Part shown: positions 35,320 through 44,777 of the stretch, piece after piece | How positions within the stretch are numbered: the stretch's first letter is position 1 | Layout of the letters: each line of letters begins with the position of its first letter | Assembly: GCF_030695525.1 (NCBI RefSeq) | Contig: NZ_JAUYSS010000025.1 | Coordinates: forward strand, 1-64,000 | Direction: 5' to 3' | Length of the DNA stretch: 64,000 nt | DNA from: Daejeonella sp. | GTDB taxonomy: Bacteria > Bacteroidota > Bacteroidia > Sphingobacteriales > Sphingobacteriaceae | Made by a program: the position numbers and the translations under genes | The notes under the pieces: model-generated | Seen by the model: the letters and a program-made list of their open reading frames with translations, nothing else | Told to the model about the DNA's origin: nothing | Databases searched by the model: none

Positions 35320-36822
35320 TTGTCAGCAATTAAAAAATTTGCCGGTCAGACTGCTATTTACGGGATAAGTACTGTCATAGCCCGTTTTTTAAACTTTTTT
35401 CTTACGCCTGTTTATGTGGGGCTTTACTCCCCGAAAGTTTACGGTATTTTTTCTGTAATGTATAGCTGGGCTTCCATGCTTAATGCTTTTCTGGCATTCG
35501 GAATGGAAACCACCTATTTCAGGTACCTCAATAAATATGAAAACGACAAGCAAAAAGTATATAACAATACTTTTTTTACGGTCTCATTGATGGCGATGAT
35601 ATTCTTGCTTTTCACTTTTCTTTTTGTGGATGATATTGCTGCATGGATGCAGAAGGGTGATGGGTATGATCCTGATTATGCACGTTATGTTAAATATTTC
35701 ATATACATCCTGGTGGCTGATGCTCTGGCGGTTATCCCATTTGCAAAAGTGAGGGCTGATGGCCGCCCTATACGCTATAGCATTATCAAGTTTGTCAATA
35801 TTTTAACATTTATAAGTTTAAACCTGATCTTCATATTTGTATTTCCGCTGATCATAAAGGAAGGCTGGTTTGGTGCTGATTATTTAATTGGCTGGTATAG
35901 GGAGGGTTGGGTAGGCTATGTATTCCTTTCCAACCTGATTGCAAGCCTGATTACTCTCTTGCTGCTTATACCAGAGCTTTTGAAATTGACATTTACCTAT
36001 GATATCACATTGCTGAAGGAAATGTTTGTTTATAGTCTGCCAGTACTGATTGCCAATATTTCCTTCATTGTCAATGAAAATATTGACAAGATATTTCTGG
36101 GACAGCTTTTGCCCGCTGATATAGCCGAACAGGAGGTAGGAATCTATGCAGCCTGTTGTAAGATCGCTGTGTTTCTGAGTATTTTCATCAGTGCATTTCG
36201 CCTGGGTGCTGAGCCTTTCTTCTTCAGTCATGCTAAAAATAAAAATTCATCCGAAACGTATGCCCGGATTATGAATTTCTTTGTGATTGCCATTTCCCTG
36301 ATCTTTGTATTGCTTGTAGTGAATATCGAGTTGCTCAAGTACTTTATTAAAGGTAAGGATGCTGCCGAGCAGGCACTTTATTGGTCGGGCTTAAGAATAG
36401 TCCCAATTTTATTGTTTGGTTATGTTAGTCTTGGAATTTATATCAATTTATCGATCTGGTATAAATTATCTGATCAAACGCGTTATGGATTATATATTTC
36501 GGGGATCGGCGCTATTTTAACGATCATCCTCAATGTAATCTTCATTCCTGAGTACAGTTATATGGCTTCGGCCTGGATCTCTCTGACTGCCTATACTGTG
36601 ATGATGATCCTTTCGTATTTATGGGGCCAGCGAAATTACCCCATACCATATAAGCTCAAGAAGAACATTATTTACCTTTTAACTTCCATTTGTATTGTTT
36701 TTGTAGCATTTGTAGTATTTGAACGTAATCTGATCATAGGAAATGCCTTGTTTCTTATATTTACAGGAATCATCCTATTCTCTGAAAGAAAGGAAATTAG
36801 GTTAATCTTAGGCACAAAATGA
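35320..36822 (+). CDS. Polysaccharide flippase (Wzx/MVF type)
   Basis: A 500-residue membrane protein with about twelve to fourteen transmembrane helices of the oligosaccharide flippase family, starting [23 protein letters not shown] and ending in a cluster of hydrophobic segments. It probably moves lipid-linked saccharides across the inner membrane. The start is TTG at 35320: no ATG lies near, and homologous N-termini begin at this point. Its stop overlaps the dut start (ATGA), so they are coupled. This gene with dut, a TPR protein, DUF4292 and EnvC-like genes forms an order I associate with Bacteroidota. Confidence 0.9.
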   Translation: MSAIKKFAGQTAIYGISTVIARFLNFFLTPVYVGLYSPKVYGIFSVMYSWASMLNAFLAFGMETTYFRYLNKYENDKQKVYNNTFFTVSLMAMIFLLFTFLFVDDIAAWMQKGDGYDPDYARYVKYFIYILVADALAVIPFAKVRADGRPIRYSIIKFVNILTFISLNLIFIFVFPLIIKEGWFGADYLIGWYREGWVGYVFLSNLIASLITLLLLIPELLKLTFTYDITLLKEMFVYSLPVLIANISFIVNENIDKIFLGQLLPADIAEQEVGIYAACCKIAVFLSIFISAFRLGAEPFFFSHAKNKNSSETYARIMNFFVIAISLIFVLLVVNIELLKYFIKGKDAAEQALYWSGLRIVPILLFGYVSLGIYINLSIWYKLSDQTRYGLYISGIGAILTIILNVIFIPEYSYMASAWISLTAYTVMMILSYLWGQRNYPIPYKLKKNIIYLLTSICIVFVAFVVFERNLIIGNALFLIFTGIILFSERKEIRLILGTK

Positions 36823-37250
36823 ACATTCGCATTATAAACAGATCATCCCATCAATTGCCGGCTTACGAAACAGCTGCATCAGCAGGGATGGATCTCAGAG
36901 CCAATCTTTCGGAAGTCCTGATTTTAAAGCCGATGGAGCGTAAGCTGGTTCCGACTGGTTTGTTTATTGAATTACCTGTAGGTTTTGAGGCGCAGATTAG
37001 GCCAAGAAGCGGACTTGCATTGAAGCATGGTATCAGCATTTTGAATTCTCCTGGAACAATTGATGCCGATTACAGGGGAGAAATTAAAATTCTGCTGATC
37101 AATTTTTCTGATATTGATTTTGAAATAAATAGTGGTGACCGTATAGCACAAATGATTATTTCAAGACACGAACAGGTAAGCTGGGAGGAAGTTGAAGTAT
37201 TAAGCGACACAGTTCGTGGATCAGGTGGTTATGGTCATACCGGATTATAA
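36819..37250 (+). CDS. dut: dUTP diphosphatase
   Basis: A 143-residue homotrimeric dUTPase with all five motifs: [41 protein letters not shown] and the C-terminal [11 protein letters not shown]. It hydrolyses dUTP to dUMP, keeping uracil out of DNA and supplying dTMP synthesis. ATGA overlap with the flippase stop; the TPR gene begins 4 bases after its stop. Confidence 0.97.
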   Translation: MNIRIINRSSHQLPAYETAASAGMDLRANLSEVLILKPMERKLVPTGLFIELPVGFEAQIRPRSGLALKHGISILNSPGTIDADYRGEIKILLINFSDIDFEINSGDRIAQMIISRHEQVSWEEVEVLSDTVRGSGGYGHTGL

Positions 37251-37254
37251 AGTT

Positions 37255-38991
37255 ATGATTAAAAGGATCTTAGCTATATCGTTTTTATTGCTTTGTGCAA
37301 TTTCTCTATCCGCGCAGCGGAACAGAGTTGAAAAGACTGAGCCTGTAATTGTAATAGGTAAGACCCTAAATCAGAGGGATAGTATCCGGGTAAAGGAATT
37401 ATTCTTTGATGGACTGCAGGAAAAACTCTCAATGAATTATGCTCAGGCAGAATCAAGTTTTTCAAAAGTACTTGAATTGGATCCTGCTAATGATGCGGCT
37501 ATGTATGAGTTGGCTAATATCAGTTTAGCCGCTAACAAGCCCGGGGATGCAGAAAGATTGCTGAGAAAAGCCGTCACAGTAAGCCCTGAAAATGAATGGT
37601 ACTGGGCATTGCTCTCCGATATCTATAAAAGAACAAATAAAATTGATGACCTGGTTTTTGTACTGGAGGAATTATCCAGGATATCACCCAAAAATGAGTC
37701 TTATTACTATGACAAGGCAAATGCACTCCTGATACTAAAACGTGTTGAAGATGCTGAAGATGCCTATGACGAAATAGAGAAGAGATTTGGATCTTCAGAC
37801 AATCTGGTATCAGCCAGACAGCGTGTTCTGATGCAGCAAGGTAAATCGGCTAAACTCAGCGATGAACTCGAAAAGCAAATTCTTTCAAAACCCGAAGACT
37901 TAAGAAACTATATTTATCTGAGCGAGGTTTATGTCAAGGCAGGTGAAAGACAAAAGGCCGTTGAGATTTTGAACAGGGCAAAGGAGATATCACCTGCGAA
38001 TGCAATGGTCCGTCTTGCCCTTGCGGATAATTATAAGGCACTCAGGCAATTTGAAAATACATTTATTGAGCTGAAAGTTGCTTTTGAAGACCCTGATTTA
38101 AATATTGACGAGAAGGTGAGGATTGTACTTTCCTTTTTCCCAATGTTTGCTGATATGAAGGCAAGGGCTTATGCGAATGAACTGGCCTCAATCATGGTGA
38201 GGGTTCATCCTGATGAGGCGAAAGCCCATGCTGTAAATGGAGATGTTTTGTTTCAGGAGCGAAAATATCCGCAAGCTCAGGAATCCTACAAAAAAGCACT
38301 TGCAATTAATGATCAGGTCTATCAGATTTGGGAACAACTCTTGCGAATAGAAGTTAGCCGTGGTGAATTTGAGCTGGCTATCGCTGACGGGGATCAAGCA
38401 CTAAGTATTTTTCCGAATCAGGCTGCACTATATTTATATACGGGTATTGGTTATGCGCAAACTCAAAAACATGATAAGGCAATCGTTTATTTAAAAAGTG
38501 CATTAGATCTTGAAACTGAGGACAAAGAGATACTTGTTCAGATCTATTCTGCCATGGGTGATTCATTTAATTACCTGAAACAATTTAAGGAATCTGATCA
38601 GGCCTACACCAAAGCACTTGAGCTGGATCCCAAAAATTCCTATGTTTTGAATAATTATGCTTATTATTTATCGTTAAGAGGGGAGAATCTGGATGAGGCC
38701 GAAAGAATGTCAAGGCGTTCAAACGAACTGGATCCTGATAATGCATCATCTGAAGATACCTATGCATGGATTCTTTTTAAATTAAAGAAATATACTGAAG
38801 CAAGAACCTGGATTGAGAGAGCATTGCGGCATAATTCGAAAAGTGCAGTACAGGTAGAACATTACGGAGATATTTTATATTTCCTCGGAGAAAAGGAAAA
38901 GGCCGTCGAACAATGGCAAAAGGCAAAAGAAATTGGATCGCGCTCAGACACACTGGAAAAAAAAATAAATGAAAAAAAATATATTGATTAA
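37255..38991 (+). CDS. Secreted tetratricopeptide repeat protein
   Basis: About 578 residues from ATG 37255, which starts a clear signal peptide (IKRILAISFLLLCAISLSAQ); the longer frame would overlap dut. Roughly twelve TPR units follow, seen as repeats of the AxxxYxxALxLDPxN type, such as KALELDPKNSYVLNNYAYYL near the C-terminus. It is a periplasmic scaffold for protein-protein contact. Its 3' end overlaps the DUF4292 lipoprotein gene by 23 bases, so the two are tightly coupled and may act together in envelope assembly (inference). Confidence 0.9.
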   Translation: MIKRILAISFLLLCAISLSAQRNRVEKTEPVIVIGKTLNQRDSIRVKELFFDGLQEKLSMNYAQAESSFSKVLELDPANDAAMYELANISLAANKPGDAERLLRKAVTVSPENEWYWALLSDIYKRTNKIDDLVFVLEELSRISPKNESYYYDKANALLILKRVEDAEDAYDEIEKRFGSSDNLVSARQRVLMQQGKSAKLSDELEKQILSKPEDLRNYIYLSEVYVKAGERQKAVEILNRAKEISPANAMVRLALADNYKALRQFENTFIELKVAFEDPDLNIDEKVRIVLSFFPMFADMKARAYANELASIMVRVHPDEAKAHAVNGDVLFQERKYPQAQESYKKALAINDQVYQIWEQLLRIEVSRGEFELAIADGDQALSIFPNQAALYLYTGIGYAQTQKHDKAIVYLKSALDLETEDKEILVQIYSAMGDSFNYLKQFKESDQAYTKALELDPKNSYVLNNYAYYLSLRGENLDEAERMSRRSNELDPDNASSEDTYAWILFKLKKYTEARTWIERALRHNSKSAVQVEHYGDILYFLGEKEKAVEQWQKAKEIGSRSDTLEKKINEKKYID

Positions 38992-39772
38992 AACGGTTTA
39001 TGCACTGCTACTTCTGGTGGCCTTAACGAGCTGTAAGGCTAAAAAAGTAGTTTTGGTGCCCCCTGCTGTCCCTGAAACCTCAGCTATTCCATCAGATCCG
39101 GATAATTCCAGAGATAATAAATTGAAATCTATAAATGAAAGTGATTTGGTCTTTAGTACCATGGCAGTCAGATCTAAGGCGGTGCTAAGTATCAACGATA
39201 AAAGCAATGATGTGAACATGAGTTTCCGTATCAGGAACAATGAAGTGATATGGGTTTCGGTAACAGCACTTGCGGGGCTGGAGGTGGCCAGGGCATTGAT
39301 CACTCCAGATAGTGTCAAAATACTGAATCGATTAGATAATGTGTACATAAAGAAACCATTCAGCTATATCTATGAGTTTACCAATGAGCAGATCAGCTTC
39401 AGAACACTTCAGTCTATCCTGATTGGAAACACTATTTCAGAATTTATTACTGATTCAACTGAGCTAAATATGGAGCGTGATGAAGTTAAGCTGAGAACTA
39501 TTTTAGGGGCAATGACTTATAATTTACGGGTGAGCCCTCAAAATAAAGTAATCTATTCAAATTTGAATGACGAGCTTGCAAAACAGGAACTTACTGCCAA
39601 TTACTCTGATTTCATATTGGTAAATCAGCAACAGATTCCACATACAGTTGTGATGAATTCCAAAGTTAAAACTAAGAAGTTTCTGCTTGATCTGAAGTTT
39701 CTAAAAGTAGATTTGGATGGTCCTTTGGAACTTCCATTCAGGGTTCCTGAACGGTTTTTGATTAAAAATTAA
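38969..39772 (+). CDS. DUF4292 lipoprotein
   Basis: A 267-residue lipoprotein: signal peptide with lipobox LTSC at residues 19-22, then a spacer and a beta-rich domain (SFRIRNNEVIWVSVTALAGLEVARALITPDSV) that resembles the LolA/LolB-like fold. The fold parallel is from memory, not a computed match. It overlaps the TPR gene by 23 bases and precedes the EnvC-like gene by 14. A role in outer-membrane lipoprotein or lipid handling is possible but unproven. Confidence 0.88.
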   Translation: MKKNILIKTVYALLLLVALTSCKAKKVVLVPPAVPETSAIPSDPDNSRDNKLKSINESDLVFSTMAVRSKAVLSINDKSNDVNMSFRIRNNEVIWVSVTALAGLEVARALITPDSVKILNRLDNVYIKKPFSYIYEFTNEQISFRTLQSILIGNTISEFITDSTELNMERDEVKLRTILGAMTYNLRVSPQNKVIYSNLNDELAKQELTANYSDFILVNQQQIPHTVVMNSKVKTKKFLLDLKFLKVDLDGPLELPFRVPERFLIKN

Positions 39773-39786
39773 ATACATTTGACAGA

Positions 39787-41052
39787 ATGAAGCGTTTAAA
39801 GTGTATCCTTTTTCTTGTATTATTTTGTTCTGTAAGTGCTGTATTTGCTCAGAGTAGCTCAGAGCTTAGGAGGCGAAAGGAGGCATTGACCAGGGAAATA
39901 GAATCTTTGAACAAGAGCCTGAATCAGACTGCCAATAACAAGAACCTTTCCCTGAAGGAGATCCGTGCCCTGAATGCCCAGATCCGCCTGCGTGAGAATA
40001 AGATTAATATTATCAATTCAGAGGTTAAATTATTAGATAACCAGATTTCAGATAATACGAACACAGTCCGTTCGCTTCAGTCCCAGCTCAGTAAATTAAA
40101 AAAGGAATATGCAGCAATGGTACTGTTTGCTTTCCGAAATCAGAGTTCTTACAGTAAACTGATGTTTATTTTTGCAGCAGACAATTTCAATCAGGCTTAT
40201 AAACGGTTGAAATACCTTCAGCAATTCAGTGAATACAGAAAGAAACAGGCACAGTATATTGAAGGAACCCAAAAAGAACTAAATGTTAAGATCAGTGAAC
40301 TTGACAGAAACAAGAAGGAGAAAAGTGAAATATTGACAGATCAGCAGAAGGAAAAGCAGACTCTCGGTATACAAAAGAACAGTAAGTCCAAGGTTCTGAA
40401 CACTTTGACAAGTCAGGAGAAAAAGTTGAAACAGGAGCTTACTCAAAAGCAAAGGGAATCAGCCATTTTAAACAGGGCGATCCAGAATGCGATCAACCGG
40501 GAAATTGAAGAGGCAAGGAAAAGGGCTGAGGCTGAAGCCAGGGCCGCCGCCGCAAAGGCCAAAGCAGAGAATAAGGATGCGCCTGATTATAAGCCTGTTG
40601 CAAGTGGGTCGAGTATTTTGGCGGCAACACCTGAATCTGCAAAACTATCTTCCGATTTTCTGGGAAGCAGGGGAAGCCTTCCCTGGCCGGTAACGAATGG
40701 AATGATCATCGAGGATTTTGGGAATCATACAATCGGGCGAAATGTAACTACCGAAAACAATGGGGTTGATATTAAAACAGCTCCGGGTTCAGCTGTTCGT
40801 GCTGTATTTGGCGGCGATGTTGCTGCGGTTCAGAATATTTCAGGTTCCTACGCTGTTTTGATCAGGCACGGTGAATATTTTACCGTATATTCGAATTTAA
40901 AGAGTGTAAGTGTATCAAGAGGACAGAAAGTTACGTTAAAACAAAATATAGGTATTGTAATCACTGATCCTATTGACGGGACAACTGAAGTGCACTTTGA
41001 AGTACGTAAAGGAGCGACTCCAATGAATCCTGCCGGTTGGCTGGCAAATTAA
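39787..41052 (+). CDS. EnvC-like murein hydrolase activator (degenerate M23/LytM)
   Basis: A 421-residue periplasmic protein. Signal peptide 1-21; residues about 22-265 form a long coiled coil; the C-terminal LytM domain runs from NGMIIEDFGNH to the end. The zinc ligands are incomplete: the position of the first His reads TENNGVDIKT, while EVHFEVRK keeps one. This degeneracy is as in EnvC, which activates amidases instead of cutting peptidoglycan itself. It probably controls septal cell-wall splitting. It ends the flippase-dut-TPR-DUF4292 series. Confidence 0.9.
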   Translation: MKRLKCILFLVLFCSVSAVFAQSSSELRRRKEALTREIESLNKSLNQTANNKNLSLKEIRALNAQIRLRENKINIINSEVKLLDNQISDNTNTVRSLQSQLSKLKKEYAAMVLFAFRNQSSYSKLMFIFAADNFNQAYKRLKYLQQFSEYRKKQAQYIEGTQKELNVKISELDRNKKEKSEILTDQQKEKQTLGIQKNSKSKVLNTLTSQEKKLKQELTQKQRESAILNRAIQNAINREIEEARKRAEAEARAAAAKAKAENKDAPDYKPVASGSSILAATPESAKLSSDFLGSRGSLPWPVTNGMIIEDFGNHTIGRNVTTENNGVDIKTAPGSAVRAVFGGDVAAVQNISGSYAVLIRHGEYFTVYSNLKSVSVSRGQKVTLKQNIGIVITDPIDGTTEVHFEVRKGATPMNPAGWLAN

Positions 41053-41055
41053 TTA

Positions 41056-41087
41056 TTGAGAAAAAGGCAATTTATTGCCTATATTTG
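41056..41087 (+). promoter_or_regulatory. Promoter TTG-N21-TATATTTG before tatA
   Basis: TTG (41056-41058), 21 bases, TATATTTG (41080-41087), then 8 bases to the ATG. A hairpin AGGCAAT-TT-ATTGCCT (41066-41081) lies between the boxes and may end the upstream transcript or regulate the promoter. Confidence 0.55.
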
Positions 41088-41095
41088 TATATAGT

Positions 41096-41557
41096 ATGAT
41101 GAGTATGGTTAATTCTGTGTTATTGTTTATGAATATCGGAGGGCCGGAGATGATCCTGATATTCCTTGTTGTTCTCTTATTGTTTGGTGGTAAAAAGCTT
41201 CCAGAACTTGCCCGCGGTTTGGGTAAAGGCCTTAGAGAGTTTAAGGATGCATCTGATGGAATTAAAAGGGAGATCCATAACAACATTAATAGTGTTAATG
41301 AGGTTGCTGAGCAGGTAAAATCAGAAGTTCAGACTGCTGCAGATTATATAGATACCGAAACCTCTGCCGTAACAGGCTATTCCAATCCTGATGAGGCTGT
41401 ATTGGAGCATGGATATGCATCCCAAACAGAACTGGAACATGAAAATAGTAATCCTGTAGCCGGATATGAACCTGAAAACACATTTGTTGAACCGGGTTCA
41501 GAAATTACAAATAATCCCGAAGATACGGGGCTTGAGCATACAAAAATCGCACATTAA
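41096..41557 (+). CDS. tatA: TatA/E family translocase with extended C-terminus
   Basis: About 153 residues. The TatA core is clear: one helix [39 protein letters not shown] with the FGGKKLPEL hinge. After the amphipathic helix comes an unusually long, acidic, low-complexity tail of about 100 residues. It forms the pore of the twin-arginine export system. Start could be ATG 41096, 41099 or 41105; a TTG at 41075 lies in the promoter and is rejected. A second tatA follows 10 bases after. Confidence 0.92.
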   Translation: MMSMVNSVLLFMNIGGPEMILIFLVVLLLFGGKKLPELARGLGKGLREFKDASDGIKREIHNNINSVNEVAEQVKSEVQTAADYIDTETSAVTGYSNPDEAVLEHGYASQTELEHENSNPVAGYEPENTFVEPGSEITNNPEDTGLEHTKIAH

Positions 41558-41567
41558 ATAAATTATT

Positions 41568-41771
41568 ATGTCAAATTCAATGTTATTATTTGCAGGACTG
41601 GGAGCCACTGAAGTTATCTTAATTGTCGTGGTAGTACTGTTAATGTTTGGAGGTAAAAAAATCCCTGAGCTAATGCGCGGGTTGGGTAAAGGAATTAAAG
41701 AATTCAAGACTGCTCAGAATGGCGAGGGAGAAACTCCTGCCTCTACTTCAAAAGACCAGGAGACTAAATAA
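41568..41771 (+). CDS. tatA: TatA/E family translocase, short
   Basis: A 67-residue TatA with the membrane helix [37 protein letters not shown] and a short polar tail. It follows the longer paralogue by 10 bases, so the two were probably duplicated in tandem and are cotranscribed. Neither TatB nor TatC is in the window. A Tat substrate with an NRREAVRR signal is encoded at 61526. Confidence 0.94.
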   Translation: MSNSMLLFAGLGATEVILIVVVVLLMFGGKKIPELMRGLGKGIKEFKTAQNGEGETPASTSKDQETK

Positions 41772-41789
41772 TATATTCTATCTGGAATT

Positions 41790-41824
41790 AATTTCCTCTG
41801 GTATAATCATTGCCGGAGGAAATT
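41790..41824. terminator. Likely terminator after the tatA pair
   Basis: AATTTCCTC (41790-41798) pairs perfectly with GAGGAAATT (41816-41824), 18 bases after the second tatA stop, followed by TCTATTTT. The AT-rich remainder to 41966 shows no gene. Confidence 0.6.
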
Positions 41825-41966
41825 TCTATTTTAAACTAAATTGCCTTATTTGGAATCTATAGAGACGATAGAAAGCCAATCCTGGCTTATCAATACGTAT
41901 GATTCTTGTTTGCATCTTGTGGCATAATCATAAATTTTATTTCTATTAAATTACACTATTAGAGGC

Positions 41967-43406
41967 ATGGAAGGTATTTCTTCTCTTTCCAAAATTCAAT
42001 CTGCCCTGGCAAAGCATGATAAAGAATTTACGTTATCCCTACTTGTAGAACATTACTTAAAACGTATCGACGAAACAACTGAGCTGAATGCTTTTGTAGA
42101 GGTCTTTATTGATGAAGTGCGTTCTGAAGCCTTTCGGATTCAGCAAAAGCTGGTTGCTGGTAAGGCGGGAAAGCTTGCCGGAATGGTAATAGCCATTAAA
42201 GATAATATCTGCTACAAAAATCATAAAGTTTCTGCCTGTTCCAGGATTCTTGAAAATTATGTTTCACCCTTTTCTTCAACGGTTGTTGAGCGACTTCTTG
42301 CCGAAGATGCATTGATTATTGGGAGACTAAATTGCGATGAATTTGCAATGGGGGCATCTAATGAATCCTCTTATTATGGCCCGGTAAAAAATAATGCCGA
42401 CCAGACCAAAGTTTCGGGAGGTTCCTCCGGGGGCGCAGCCGTTGCTGTTCAGGCCGGATTATGCCTTGCCGCTTTGGGTACTGATACGGGTGGATCAGTT
42501 CGTCAGCCCGCAGCATTTTGCGGGGTTGTAGGCTTGAAACCAAGTTATGGTAGGGTTTCGAGGCATGGAATTATTTCTTATGCTTCCTCATTTGACCAGG
42601 TTGGGCCGATCACAAATTGTGTGGAAGATGCCGCAATACTACTTGAAGTTATAGCTGGCTCAGATAATTATGATAGTACGGCTTCGCAAAGGATGGTGCC
42701 TTCATATACCTCAGAAAACAAAGGAGGCAAAAAGGAAAAGATTGCTTACCTGTCTGAAGCCCTGCATTCTAAAGGGCTGGATCCTGAAGTTAAATGTGCA
42801 TTTGAAAATAGCATAGATTCATTAAAGGCTGCAGGACATGTTGTAGAGCCTGTGTCTTTTGAATATCTGGAATATGTTGTTCCCACCTACTATATTCTGA
42901 CAATGGCTGAGGCATCTTCTAATCTGGCGCGGTACGATGGGGTACATTATGGCTATCGCAGCAAACGTGCATATGATCTGGAATCAACATACAAGACTTC
43001 CCGTTCTGAAGGTTTCGGGCCTGAAGTGAAGCGAAGGATTGTGCTCGGAACTTTTGTACTCAGTGCCGGGTATTATGATGCTTACTATTCAAAGGCACAA
43101 AAAGTACGCCGGCTGATTCGGGATAAAACCAATCATATTTTAGAAGAGTATGATTTTATCATGCTACCTACCGCGCCAACACCAGCCTTTAATATTGGTG
43201 AGGAAAGTGATGATCCGGTGGTGAATTATCTTGCAGACATTTTTACTGTACAGGCTTCATTGGCAGGTATTCCTGCAATTTCCTTGCCTGTAGGCAATAA
43301 TGAAGCCGGTTTGCCGTTAGGAATTCAGTTTTTAGGCAAGCGCTTCGAAGAAGCTGATCTGTTGGCTTTTTCAAAAAAATTCCTGGAGCTACTTAAAACC
43401 GTATAA
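41967..43406 (+). CDS. gatA: Aspartyl/glutamyl-tRNA amidotransferase subunit A
   Basis: A 479-residue amidase-signature enzyme with the Ser-cisSer-Lys triad: Lys in VIAIKDNIC, Ser in GGSSGGAAVAVQAG and Ser in GTDTGGSVRQPA. It frees ammonia from glutamine to convert Glu-tRNA(Gln) or Asp-tRNA(Asn) into the correct amide. gatB and gatC are not adjacent, which is common in Bacteroidota. Full length. Confidence 0.95.
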   Translation: MEGISSLSKIQSALAKHDKEFTLSLLVEHYLKRIDETTELNAFVEVFIDEVRSEAFRIQQKLVAGKAGKLAGMVIAIKDNICYKNHKVSACSRILENYVSPFSSTVVERLLAEDALIIGRLNCDEFAMGASNESSYYGPVKNNADQTKVSGGSSGGAAVAVQAGLCLAALGTDTGGSVRQPAAFCGVVGLKPSYGRVSRHGIISYASSFDQVGPITNCVEDAAILLEVIAGSDNYDSTASQRMVPSYTSENKGGKKEKIAYLSEALHSKGLDPEVKCAFENSIDSLKAAGHVVEPVSFEYLEYVVPTYYILTMAEASSNLARYDGVHYGYRSKRAYDLESTYKTSRSEGFGPEVKRRIVLGTFVLSAGYYDAYYSKAQKVRRLIRDKTNHILEEYDFIMLPTAPTPAFNIGEESDDPVVNYLADIFTVQASLAGIPAISLPVGNNEAGLPLGIQFLGKRFEEADLLAFSKKFLELLKTV

Positions 43407-43438
43407 AGTTCCAGGTTTCTATATGTTGTTTAATCTGG

Positions 43439-43446
43439 TAAATTTG
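43439..43446 (+). promoter_or_regulatory. -7 promoter box TAAATTTG
   Basis: Match to TAnnTTTG 19 bases before the lytic transglycosylase ATG at 43466. Confidence 0.5.
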
Positions 43447-43465
43447 CCTACTCTATTTTCAAAAT

Positions 43466-44686
43466 ATGAGAAAAACGATAGCTTCTGTGTTTTTTACCTC
43501 CTTATTGCTGATAATTTCTATTCATGCATCAGCCCTGATGAAACAGGATTCGATTCTTAAAAGCTCAGGTAAGAGTATTCATCCAGGAGATACACTTTTT
43601 ACTCCTAATTCTATTGACGACCCTATCCTGAGCTACCAGAACCTTGTTTATAAAAACAGGCTTGAGTCTATCCAAAAAGATGTTTCATTAAGTTATAATG
43701 AACATGTTCAGCGATATATTGACATATATACGGGAAGAAAAGAACAAATTGGGAAGATGCTCGGTCTGTCTGAATATTACTTTCCCATCTTTGAAAGAGC
43801 ATTGAAAGAGGCTGGTATTCCTGAAGAACTTAAATTTCTTACAGTGGTGGAATCGGCACTAAATCCTCAGGCGGTTTCCCGATCAGGTGCAGTAGGGCCC
43901 TGGCAGTTTATGTATGCTACCGCCAAAGGCTATGGTTTGATTATGGATAACTATACCGATGAGCGTAAGGACCCTGTGAAGGCAAGTTATGCAGCAGCAA
44001 GATACCTCGTTGATGCGCATGCCAGAATAGGCGACTGGCTGTTGGCCATTGCGGCCTTTAACTGTGGAACAGGTGCTGTTACCAGGGCCATTGCAAAATC
44101 TGGTGGAGTAGCTGATTTTTGGAAGGTAAGGCCATTTTTACCGGTCGAAACCCAGAATTATGTTCCTGCGTTTATCGCTACTGTTTATTCGATGAAATAT
44201 TTTAAGGATCATGAAATTTCTGTTAAACCGGCAGGCTTCAGTACATTGACTGATGTGATCCCTGTAAATAAAAGGATATCTATCAGTAGCATTGCCGCTG
44301 CTTCTGGTCTTGATGTGAATGAACTCCTCCTTCTGAATCCCTCTTTTAAAAGGGAAATCATCAATGGATCAGAATCCATGCCAATGCCATTGGTGCTTCC
44401 GGAAGTAAAGAATACTACTTATTCTTCTTTATATGATCTTTTTAATGGAACGGCTGAACAGATTAAACCGGCACCACTTCTTACAGCAGTAAAAAAGTCA
44501 GTACCCTCGAAATCTGAACAGCCGAAAAAAGCAAGTCCATTTTTATACTACACAGTAAAACCTGGTGATACTCTTTCAGAGATTGCAGAAAAAAACGGTT
44601 CAAGTGTAAGTAAAATAAAAGCTCTTAACGGACTTAAAACGTCGTCGATAAATGTTGGAATGCGGCTTAAAATCAATAAAACTTAA
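43466..44686 (+). CDS. Lytic transglycosylase with LysM domain (MltD-like)
   Basis: A 406-residue envelope protein. Signal peptide 1-23; SLT domain with the catalytic Glu129 in VVESALNPQAVSRSGAVGPWQF and AAFNCGTGAV; C-terminal LysM domain (YYTVKPGDTLSEIAEKNGSS...IKALNGL) that binds peptidoglycan. It cleaves the glycan strand between MurNAc and GlcNAc, leaving an anhydro end. It has its own promoter box and follows gatA. Confidence 0.93.
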   Translation: MRKTIASVFFTSLLLIISIHASALMKQDSILKSSGKSIHPGDTLFTPNSIDDPILSYQNLVYKNRLESIQKDVSLSYNEHVQRYIDIYTGRKEQIGKMLGLSEYYFPIFERALKEAGIPEELKFLTVVESALNPQAVSRSGAVGPWQFMYATAKGYGLIMDNYTDERKDPVKASYAAARYLVDAHARIGDWLLAIAAFNCGTGAVTRAIAKSGGVADFWKVRPFLPVETQNYVPAFIATVYSMKYFKDHEISVKPAGFSTLTDVIPVNKRISISSIAAASGLDVNELLLLNPSFKREIINGSESMPMPLVLPEVKNTTYSSLYDLFNGTAEQIKPAPLLTAVKKSVPSKSEQPKKASPFLYYTVKPGDTLSEIAEKNGSSVSKIKALNGLKTSSINVGMRLKINKT

Positions 44687-44744
44687 ATTAATAGTTATAC
44701 AGGAGTCTTATTGTTGTTAATTACATCTATAACGAAAAGAATTG

Positions 44745-44752
44745 TAATTTTG
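44745..44752 (+). promoter_or_regulatory. -7 promoter box TAATTTTG of the malic enzyme gene
   Basis: Match to TAnnTTTG, 25 bases before the ATG at 44778. Confidence 0.55.
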
Positions 44753-44777
44753 CCCACCTGACCAATTCCCAAACTTA

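Noticed and set aside
39787-41052. Active M23 endopeptidase
   Set aside because: The first zinc-ligand His is missing, as in non-catalytic EnvC proteins.
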